Source of the DNA: Candidatus Thermoplasmatota archaeon
GTDB lineage: Archaea; Thermoplasmatota; SW-10-69-26; JACQPN01; JAJPHT01
NCBI GenBank assembly: GCA_035540375.1
Contig: DATLGO010000050.1
Coordinates: 1-64,000 of the forward strand
Direction: 5' to 3'
DNA length: 64,000 nt
Positions 57,829 through 64,000 of the stretch are shown here, piece after piece. The stretch's first letter is position 1. Every line of letters begins with the position of its first letter. The notes beneath the pieces are model-generated. The model saw only the letters and a program-made list of their open reading frames with translations. It searched no databases and was not told the DNA's origin. Position numbers and translations under genes: made by a program.

Positions 57829-58158
57829 AGCAGCCGTGTCGCTCTCAGGCAGGGGGTTGCGGGAGACGAGCCCCCATAGTGGCTGGCCATCCTCGGAGGC
57901 CCGTGCCCCAATATCAAGTAGAAGGCGTTTCGTCGTTTCCTCGTCCGCTCCAATAACGTGCATTAGGGTGTCGAGCCTGCGCCATTGGAACTTCTTGGAT
58001 TGCAGCAGTTTCTTTAGCAAGTCTTTGCGAGGCTTGTCTCGCCGTTCCTCCGCCTTGTTCGCAAGATGGGCACGCAACCATTCCACGGAAACGGTTGCAA
58101 CCGAACCCACGATTGCCCCCCCAACTCCGATCAAGGCAATGAGCACGTTCTCGTTCAT
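57823..58158 (-). CDS. small membrane protein with helical tail (cassette gene)
   Basis: 111 residues. MNENVLIALIGVGGAIVGSVATVSVEWL is one N-terminal helix, then a Lys/Arg-rich helical part (HLANKAEERRDKPRKDLLKKLLQSKKFQWRRLDTLMHVIGADEE). GGGGAG upstream of the ATG resembles a Shine-Dalgarno. Stop codon TAA is part of attC b. No family recognised. Confidence 0.7.
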   Translation of the reverse strand: MNENVLIALIGVGGAIVGSVATVSVEWLRAHLANKAEERRDKPRKDLLKKLLQSKKFQWRRLDTLMHVIGADEETTKRLLLDIGARASEDGQPLWGLVSRNPLPESDTAAD

Positions 58159-58302
58159 ACAACTCTCCCCAATTGCACCTTCATAGCGGTGCCGCTGGAC
58201 CGAATGGCGGCGACGAACTCAAAGGTTGCGAGGCCCGAACCCGCATTCGTCGATCCGGACGCCCGATAACGCAAGGGTGCAACCCAAAGGCCTTCAGCGG
58301 CT

Positions 58303-58362
58303 GACTAACGACTGAATTGACCCGCGCGGCGCAGCCGCGTCGGGTCGAATGAATTGTTAGGC
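58303..58362 (-). other. attC site a
   Basis: GCCTAAC (58356-58362) ... GTTAGTC (58303-58309), 60 bp. Hairpin ACCCGACGCGG ... CCGCGCGGGT. R'' complements GTTAGGC, found at 62389-62395, the head of the three-component cassette. First attC after the proximal boundary. Confidence 0.87.
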
Positions 58363-58530
58363 CCCCATAGAGCATGCCATCCGAGGCAGATAACCGGATT
58401 CACGCCGCCTCCGCACGTCCCTTTCGGGAGACGCTCCATGGGAGCGAGGTGCGCGTCGAAATAAGGGCCACGCCGCGCCGCTTCATTTCTCGGGACGCGA
58501 AAAATGGTCGCCGTACTAACGAGGGGGCGC

Positions 58531-60489
58531 CTAGCTACCGTTGCCGTCGACAGGTTGCTCTTCGGCATCAGCAAGCCATTCCGAAGGCAGGAGACCCTTC
58601 GCGCCCGTCCAACGGTCGAGGACGTTCCGTTTGAAGCTTTCTGCCTTGAGCTCCGCGTGCTCGAGGATGATGATCTGCGGTCCTTTCGGAGCCTCTGCAA
58701 ATTCCGCGAGAACATCCACGATCTTTGTGATCGGTCTTGTTTCTGCATCTTCGCGGGGATTTTCGGGCGACCACTCCACCTCGGGAGGGAACCAAGCTTG
58801 GCTCGGCTGATCGATCATGATGAGCGCGGGAACTGGTGAGTCGTGCTCGCGGAAGTAGGTGTGGAGGCCGACCACCGAGATTACATGGTAGCCGACCCAA
58901 TTCGCTGCGCTCCCGATTTCGCGCAAGGGGGTCCATCGCTTGTCCGAAGGCGAATCGTTCACCTCGACCTGGAGCGTGTTCACATTGAGTCTTGTAGGTG
59001 CGCCCCGATACTCGACGTTGATCCGCTCGGTGAGATCCGTCATCGTGTGACTGATCTTGGTAAGGGCCTGGGAGAGCTTTGACGCCGTCGCTTCGACTCC
59101 GACGGACTCTTCGAGTTCCTTGATTCGCCGCACGAGCTCATCGTACTCGGAATCCGGGGGTGCGAGGGAAGGGCGCATGGCCGCGACGTACTCCTTCACC
59201 CGACCCCTGAGTTCAGCACGAGCCACAACCTGACCGCGCAGGGTCGGGTGTGCAATGTCTCGGAGCGCAGCCTCTCGTCTGGCGCGAGCGTCCGACGCCT
59301 TCCGGCTGTGCGTCTGGAGCTGCTGTCTCAGGCTTTCGCGTTCGGTTTCGAGGTGAGATCGCAGGCGTGTGGGTGCGCTCTGTGTTGCCTCGAGGGCGAC
59401 GACTGTGTGACGCAGCGTCTGTTCGATCTGATCGGCCTGCACGTGGCCGTCGCCGCAAAGCGGGCATATTGGCGCGTCCGTGGGTTCGGGAAGCAAGTCC
59501 TTGAATCGAAGACGTGTAAGCTGTTGAGCCGTAGTTTCGTGACTCTGCTCGCTCACTGTCAAGAAGCGATCAATATCATCGAGCTGCGCGCGGACTAGGT
59601 TCATGTTCATCCGCGCAGTCTCCTCTTCCGCCTCGAATTCCGTCAGATCGACGTTCGCCGCAGGGGGAAGAGCCTCGGCCCCGGATGGAATTGCGGAAAG
59701 GATGCGAATCAGCTCACCAAGGTCTCCAGGCTCGGGCCGTCCCGGGAGGAGTTCGAGTGCGACAGCCTGACTCCACAGGGAACGACCGCGCTCCCAACCC
59801 TGCAAGCCAAGACGTTCCTGCTCTTTTCGTTCCCGGTCAATCTGATTCCGACGCACGCGAAGCGCGCGAAGTTCGCGGACTTTCGTGAATTCGGCTTCTG
59901 TTGTGATCCGGAGAAAGTATGGCAGCGCGTCTGCGACAGCCCGCTTTCTGAAGGAATGGTCTAGCCCGGGGAAGAGTTGTTCGGGGTTGTCAATGATGTT
60001 CTGAGGTTGAAAGAGGAATGGCGTGCAGTGACGGATGTTAGGTGGATAGCGCTTTTCAGCGTCAGAGTCTAGGTCGTTCGTGATTATAGGCAGCGCGGCG
60101 ATCTGGGTAAATGCTGAAAGCTTGTCTTTTGCAAAGTCCTTCGTCCACTCAGTCTTGGGGGGCTGTGAGGGGAACGGGGTCTCGCGCCGCTCGAGCATGT
60201 AGACTGTGGACGGGACGTCTGCACCCTCCTCCGGCAACGCCCGAACAATGGCGAGTTGGCTTTCGCCATTTGTAAGGCGAACGCCCACGTGCGAGACTCG
60301 TGTGCGGATCCCCTTTGGGACGTCACAAACATCGCTTAGTAGGCAGTAGTCTACGATTCGGATGAGCGCGCTTTTCCCTCGGCCGCTTTCCCCGGTGATG
60401 ATATTGAGGCCGTCGGTGCGGAACTCGAGGGTGTGTCGCTCCCCCGTCCGCCGGCGATAGATTGCGATGCTATGGAGGCGCCAACTCAT
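58531..60489 (-). CDS. ABC-type SMC/Rad50-like ATPase with DUF3732 (ABC three-component system)
   Basis: 652 residues. TDGLNIITGESGRGKSALIRIVDYCL is a Walker A at about 30-55. A coiled coil spans about 220-500 with a CPLCGDG zinc-hook-type motif near 342. PVPALIMIDQPSQAWFP is a Walker B-like end (D in IMIDQ), then GPQIIILEHAEL. This is a DUF3732-type ABC ATPase as found in bacterial three-component anti-phage or conflict systems. Overlaps the next gene by 4 nt (ATGA). Confidence 0.88.
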   Translation of the reverse strand: MSWRLHSIAIYRRRTGERHTLEFRTDGLNIITGESGRGKSALIRIVDYCLLSDVCDVPKGIRTRVSHVGVRLTNGESQLAIVRALPEEGADVPSTVYMLERRETPFPSQPPKTEWTKDFAKDKLSAFTQIAALPIITNDLDSDAEKRYPPNIRHCTPFLFQPQNIIDNPEQLFPGLDHSFRKRAVADALPYFLRITTEAEFTKVRELRALRVRRNQIDRERKEQERLGLQGWERGRSLWSQAVALELLPGRPEPGDLGELIRILSAIPSGAEALPPAANVDLTEFEAEEETARMNMNLVRAQLDDIDRFLTVSEQSHETTAQQLTRLRFKDLLPEPTDAPICPLCGDGHVQADQIEQTLRHTVVALEATQSAPTRLRSHLETERESLRQQLQTHSRKASDARARREAALRDIAHPTLRGQVVARAELRGRVKEYVAAMRPSLAPPDSEYDELVRRIKELEESVGVEATASKLSQALTKISHTMTDLTERINVEYRGAPTRLNVNTLQVEVNDSPSDKRWTPLREIGSAANWVGYHVISVVGLHTYFREHDSPVPALIMIDQPSQAWFPPEVEWSPENPREDAETRPITKIVDVLAEFAEAPKGPQIIILEHAELKAESFKRNVLDRWTGAKGLLPSEWLADAEEQPVDGNGS

Positions 60490-60959
60490 TCCGTCACTTC
60501 CAGGTTGAAGAGGTTCGGTATCGTCTCTTCGGGTTCCTTTCCAAGGAACCTGCCGAACTTGTCCGCGATGTCATAGATCTCGCGGTATTCGTCGAGCTCC
60601 GACGGTCGAAGCTTGCCGGACGCAGAGATTCTCCCTTCCTGCAAGACCAAGATGCCACGCGAGATACCGAGGCGGAGGGCGGGCCAGAAGTACTTCACGT
60701 TCGACCGCAGCGCTTCCGCATTCTGGGCCTGCCATTGTGGGTGGTTCTCGAACAAGTTAGTCAGCTTAGCGTTCCACGCCTTGGGGATCTGGTCGCGAAC
60801 TGACTTTGAGGCGAGGTAGGGGATAGAGAGGATAGCCCAGGGAATCGGGATGCCACGTCCTTGTTTGCGGGAGTATCCTTTCGCCACCGCGTGGATCACG
60901 ACCGCCGCGAAGGCGGGGTTCTTGTGTGCGTACCGGTCCAATGCGACTCCTTCTTCCAT
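60486..60959 (-). CDS. middle component of the ABC three-component system
   Basis: 157 residues, helical, small: FAAVVIHAVAKGYSRKQGRGIPIPWAILSIPYLASKSVRDQIP ... GISRGILVLQEGRISASGKLRPSELDEYREIYDIADKFGRFLGKEPEETI. Matches the size and position of the 'middle component' subunits. Stop overlaps the ATPase start; its ATG lies 1 nt after the upstream stop. Confidence 0.72.
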   Translation of the reverse strand: MEEGVALDRYAHKNPAFAAVVIHAVAKGYSRKQGRGIPIPWAILSIPYLASKSVRDQIPKAWNAKLTNLFENHPQWQAQNAEALRSNVKYFWPALRLGISRGILVLQEGRISASGKLRPSELDEYREIYDIADKFGRFLGKEPEETIPNLFNLEVTE

Positions 60960-62174
60960 CTATTCATCTCCGAGGAGTTCGCGGTACCGCGGATGCCAGC
61001 CAACGAGTCGGCGCTGCGATAACACGTGGTAGTTGCCGGCGATCATCTCTGGGTCAGAGTCATCGGGGCCGAGGCGGCCGCGTGCGCGGAGGCATTGGTA
61101 GTAAACCCGCTTTCCTCCGCGAATCTCATCGGTCTCGCCTGCGTGTTCACCCTTCGCGGAGTTCCATTGGAGGAGGAGTTGACGCTCAAACTGGTCCACA
61201 CGGTCCTCACCGAGCAGCCCCTCGTTCAGCCAGTACTTCCGGTGGCGGTTGGCCTCGGCATACGTGCTGATGGCGCTGACTAGCTCGTCGCGCTCTGTCT
61301 TGATCAAGTTGAGTTGTCTTAGGTAGGTGGCGTTCGTGCTCAGCTCTGCCTCAAAATCGATGGCGTCTGGAGGCAGTCGCGGCAGGGAGACAATCGTGAA
61401 CTTGTCTCGCAGGAGACCAAGCTTCTGCCGACATTCGGCCACCGTGATGAAGCATCCGGTGGGCGAGATTCTCTCCCGAATTTTCATCTCCACCCAGCCA
61501 ACGAGTTCCTCTGCGGCTTCCGTGACGGCGCGCTCGTGGAAGCTCCTGGCGAGAAGGCGCTGGACGATCTCTTCCCGCGCCCGGTTGATAGATGGTTGTC
61601 CGGCCTCCACTCTGAGTGCGGCGACGATGCGACGGCGCTGGTCGTCCGTTGCCTCGGTCCATCTCTTGCACGCAGGCGCGTTTTCTACCGAGGGATTCAG
61701 ACATGCTCCATGCAGGGCAATGAGCAGGGCCTCCCGCTCGGCCTCCGTGGTGGAGGCTAGAGTGAATGGCTCGAAGACACTGCCCGGTTCGATATCGTTC
61801 GTCGATGAAAGGACGAACTTGGTCATCGCTGTTGTGGATGGGTCGTCAAGAAGGTCGAGCCAGACCGGTGCGCTGCCCCACCATGCTCGCGACCTGACGG
61901 TAATCCTCCCGTCGTTTAGAGAATGCTTATTTTGGATCGACGTGCAGCAGATTCCGGACGAGGTGAGGACGACGACGTCGTTATTGACCTCCAAACCTAC
62001 CTGCGCATGAGCATCGGTTTCGTCGAGGAGAACGCAGAGCATACGCTGGTTCTGCCAGAGCGTTCCCGCCGATGGGCCTGCGGCACCATGGTTCGTGGTC
62101 ACGAGTTGACATGCAAAGGTTCCACGGTTCTTAGTACTGCCGCTGTGCACTTCTGCCATCGGACAGATTTCCAC
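60960..62174 (-). CDS. C-terminal-domain effector of the ABC three-component system
   Basis: 404 residues from GTG 62174 (ATG 62159 possible). N-terminal half has the E...D...QxKH pattern of PD-(D/E)xK-like proteins: GLEVNNDVVVLTSSGICCTSIQNKHSL. C-terminal half is helical, including VEMKIRERISPTGCFITVAECRQKL. In the known systems the third component is the effector; nuclease activity is inferred. First gene of the three and adjacent to the array boundary. Confidence 0.78.
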   Translation of the reverse strand: MEICPMAEVHSGSTKNRGTFACQLVTTNHGAAGPSAGTLWQNQRMLCVLLDETDAHAQVGLEVNNDVVVLTSSGICCTSIQNKHSLNDGRITVRSRAWWGSAPVWLDLLDDPSTTAMTKFVLSSTNDIEPGSVFEPFTLASTTEAEREALLIALHGACLNPSVENAPACKRWTEATDDQRRRIVAALRVEAGQPSINRAREEIVQRLLARSFHERAVTEAAEELVGWVEMKIRERISPTGCFITVAECRQKLGLLRDKFTIVSLPRLPPDAIDFEAELSTNATYLRQLNLIKTERDELVSAISTYAEANRHRKYWLNEGLLGEDRVDQFERQLLLQWNSAKGEHAGETDEIRGGKRVYYQCLRARGRLGPDDSDPEMIAGNYHVLSQRRLVGWHPRYRELLGDE

Positions 62175-62388
62175 GGCGAGTGCAAGTGCGCCGCGTGGAA
62201 CTTCTGGAGCTTATCCGGGCCCCCGACCGTCGATCTTTAGACGCTGTTAGACATGCTACCGGTTTTCGACTGGCTTGGGATTCGCTGTTGTCCCCTTGTC
62301 GTCCGAAATGTCCGTCGCGGGATGCACGTCGGGGACGTATGGGGGCGTCCCTCCTGCCGCACGCCAAGGCGTGGACGGTGCCTCGGGG

Positions 62389-62395
62389 GCCTAAC
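62389..62395 (-). other. attI-like proximal boundary, GTTAGGC
   Basis: Minus-strand GTTAGGC at the head of the first cassette, exactly complementary to R'' of attC a. No paired RYYYAAC box or arms are found just upstream, so this is not an attC and is best read as the recombined edge of an attI or ancestral attachment site. Confidence 0.55.
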
Positions 62396-62871
62396 TTCTC
62401 GTTCACCTGTTTTTCCACCCATCGGCCGCGGGCCCTACCCGCAAGCGTCTCGGGTCGCCTTACAGCGAGCCATCGCCCACGCGGGCTATCAAGTCGATCC
62501 CGGGTTCACTTTCAGTGATTTCTGGACGGGCATTATCTGGACCGCGTGATCCTCCGCTCCTCATATGTCCGAGGCTTGGCGCATGCCTTCGCGCTTTTTC
62601 TTCAGGCGCCCGGCGTGGTCGAGCCTGTCCGGGCGAGGCAGTTTCTCTTCAGGCCCGGCAAAGTCATGGGCGTCGGTTGATTCGACGCCCGGCGGGTCGA
62701 CGACGCTCTCCGACCCCTCCTGGGCGAGATTGATCGGAGCGAGGATGCGCGTGCGGCAGGTTGAGGAGGCGCGCAGCCTCAGGAATCCCCCTCCCGGCCC
62801 ACCGGATGGCGACCGCCTGGAAAGGGCCGACCGGCCCCCCTCGACGCTCAGCCCCGTGTGGCCGCTATCTT
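62396..62871. other. intergenic stretch between array and thermosome gene
   Basis: About 475 nt. No integrase motif (HxxR, GHxxxxTTxxY-like) in any frame; the frames are short. May hold remnants of the attI/integrase region. Confidence 0.45.
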
Positions 62872-62880
62872 CTTATAGAA
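62872..62880 (+). promoter_or_regulatory. TATA box of the thermosome gene
   Basis: CTTATAGAA with upstream GCTATCTT, about 36 nt before ATG 62913. Likely transcription start near 62900. Confidence 0.6.
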
Positions 62881-62912
62881 GCATTGGAATGCCTCGCGCC
62901 AAGGTGTGACCC

Positions 62913-64000
62913 ATGATGGGCAACCAACCGATCATCCTCCTCAAGGAAGGCACGAAGCGCGAGCGCGGTCGCGGCGCGCAAGCCAACAACATCATGGCGG
63001 CCCGCGCGGTCGCCGACGCGGTCCGCTCGACGCTCGGGCCCCGCGGCATGGACAAGATGCTCGTCGACTCGATGGGCGACGTCGTCATCACGAACGACGG
63101 CGTGACGATCCTCAAGGAGATCGACATCGAGCACCCCGCGGCGAAGATGATCGTCGAGGTCGCGAAGACGCAGGACCAGGAGTGCGGCGACGGCACGACG
63201 AGCGCGGTCGTCATCGCGGGCGAGCTCCTGAAGCGCGCCGAGGAGCTCCTCGACGACGTCCACCCGACGCTCATCAACCGCGGCTTCCGCCTCGCGAACG
63301 AGAAGGCGATCGAGATCCTGAACGGCCTCGCGACGTCGATCGACGGCTCGAACGACAAGCCCCTCATGACGATCGCGCAGACCGCGATGACGGGCAAGTC
63401 GGCCGGCTTCAACCGCGAGCTCCTCGCGACGATCTCCGTCAAGGCCGTCAAGGCGGTCGCGGAGACCGAGGGCAAGAAGCGCGACGTCGACACGGACAAC
63501 ATCCAGGTCACGAAGAAGATCGGCGGCTCCGTCGACGACACGCAGCTCATCCAGGGCCTCATCATCGACAAGGAGCGCGTCAACCCCGCGATGGCCGCGT
63601 CCGTCAAGAACGCAAAGATCGCGCTCCTCGACCTCAGCCTCGAGATCGAGAAGCCCGAGGTCGACACGAAGATCAAGATCCGCGACCCCACGCAGCTCCA
63701 GGCCTTCCTCGACGAGGAAGAGCGCGAGCTGCGCGAGATGGTCGACAAGGTCGCGAAGACGGGCGCGAACGTCCTCTTCTGCCAGAAGGGCATCGACGAC
63801 CTCGCCCAGCACTTCCTCGCGAAGAAGGGCATCTACGCGGTCCGCCGCGTCAAGAAGTCCGACATGGAGAAGCTCGAGAAGGCCACGGGCGCGCGCCTCG
63901 TGAGCAACCTCGACGACCTCGCGAAGGACGACCTCGGCACGTGCGGCCTCGTGGAGGAGCGCAAGATCGGCGACGAGTCCATGACGTTCGTCACCGAGTG
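62913..64000 (+). CDS. thermosome (group II chaperonin) subunit, truncated by window
   Basis: First 362 residues; the frame runs off the right edge. Start ATG 62913 or 62916 ([20 protein letters not shown]). Chaperonin motifs: [72 protein letters not shown] (ATP-binding GDGTTS), and [20 protein letters not shown]. Assists protein folding in a double ring using ATP. Normal archaeal gene without signs of transfer. Confidence 0.97.
   Translation, partial: MMGNQPIILLKEGTKRERGRGAQANNIMAARAVADAVRSTLGPRGMDKMLVDSMGDVVITNDGVTILKEIDIEHPAAKMIVEVAKTQDQECGDGTTSAVVIAGELLKRAEELLDDVHPTLINRGFRLANEKAIEILNGLATSIDGSNDKPLMTIAQTAMTGKSAGFNRELLATISVKAVKAVAETEGKKRDVDTDNIQVTKKIGGSVDDTQLIQGLIIDKERVNPAMAASVKNAKIALLDLSLEIEKPEVDTKIKIRDPTQLQAFLDEEERELREMVDKVAKTGANVLFCQKGIDDLAQHFLAKKGIYAVRRVKKSDMEKLEKATGARLVSNLDDLAKDDLGTCGLVEERKIGDESMTFVTE

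Larger units (their letters stand above)
51655..62395 (-). mobile_element. integron gene-cassette array without integrase (CALIN-like)
   Basis: Eight attC-like sites and eight cassettes in 10.7 kb, all attC on the minus strand, so the array reads from 62.4 kb toward 51.7 kb. Cassette limits, by the G^TT rule: 62394-58309 (4086 bp, ABC three-component), 58308-57787 (522), 57786-57235 (552), 57234-56305 (930), 56304-54858 (1447), 54857-53352 (1506), 53351-52399 (953), 52398-51661 (738). For the first six the cassette-head box GTTRRRY is the exact complement of the box that opens its own attC. Base composition is less GC-rich than the flanks. No integrase frame exists in the window. Flanks on both sides are ordinary archaeal genes. 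Confidence 0.85.

Noticed and set aside
62246-62252. GTTAGAC near the start of the three-component cassette as another attC end
   Set aside because: No partner box or stem nearby; the head at 62389-62395 matches attC a and is preferred.
62396-62912. Search for an integron integrase or its remnant next to the array
   Set aside because: No frame carries tyrosine-recombinase motifs; the longest open frames (about 95-114 codons) have no recognisable domain.
1-64000. CRISPR arrays, rRNA and tRNA genes
   Set aside because: No regularly spaced direct repeats of CRISPR size, no rRNA-like sequence, and no T-arm/anticodon pattern convincing enough to call a tRNA by eye.

Overview
The window reads as chromosome of an uncultured, very GC-rich archaeon. 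The archaeal case rests on a Sec61-beta/SecG of 55 residues, a fused Kae1-Bud32 protein, TiaS, an XPD-type iron-sulfur helicase, a group II chaperonin (thermosome) that runs off the right edge, and many TATA boxes about 25 nt upstream of starts, so that many mRNAs look leaderless or nearly so. The lack of ribosomal or rRNA genes limits placement; a euryarchaeal, Thermoplasmatota-like heterotroph is my inference (UbiE/MenG-type methyltransferase, acyl-CoA dehydrogenase, biotin-dependent acyl-CoA carboxylase, many secreted CARDB/NEW3-like proteins).

Layout. 0-12 kb: secreted proteins, secG, an amidohydrolase, a quinone-type methyltransferase, a minus-strand operon (thioredoxin, PAS histidine kinase, 2Fe-2S thioredoxin-fold ferredoxin, membrane protein), an XPD helicase with an added zinc ribbon, and two coupled YkgJ-like Cys-cluster proteins. 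12-15.7 kb: operon tiaS, kae1-bud32, rdgB (tRNA modification plus nucleotide-pool cleaning). 15.7-26 kb: secreted proteins, a membrane-anchored double winged-helix regulator, GNAT and methyltransferase enzymes, a KGG-repeat (LEA/GsiB-like) protein, and a three-gene translationally coupled secreted-protein operon. 26-31.4 kb: winged-helix regulators (one apparently decayed), a paralogous pair of signal-peptide/TM/TPR-like proteins, and an odd intergenic zone with five copies of an 18-nt motif, a two-copy hairpin with a conserved loop, and a possible small RNA. 31-51 kb: acyl-CoA dehydrogenase, carboxylase subunits at two sites, transporter, PH-domain membrane proteins, chromate-type transporter, ferritin, sensor-like membrane protein, a CocE-type lipoprotein hydrolase, and two VapBC modules.

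51.65-62.4 kb is the exceptional part: a minus-oriented integron gene-cassette array. I find eight attC-like sites (48-81 bp, RYYYAAC ... GTTRRRY with imperfect stems such as the CGCCGC-TTC-GCGGCG hairpin) regularly placed downstream of genes. For six of eight cassettes the 7-nt box at the cassette head (GTTRRRY) is the exact reverse complement of the box opening the cassette's own attC, as expected if each cassette once existed as a circle. Cassettes carry, from the attI-like end: a three-gene ABC-three-component defence-type operon; a small membrane protein; an HNH nuclease; an AbrB/PIN toxin-antitoxin pair; a P-loop ATPase; a secreted/membrane protein related to a chromosomal gene at 7.0-8.0 kb of this same window; a methyltransferase; and a reversed DUF2683/RelE-like pair. 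No integrase is present in the window, so this is an integrase-less cassette cluster (CALIN-like) or one whose integrase has been lost, lying between ordinary archaeal genes and ending 0.5 kb before the thermosome gene.
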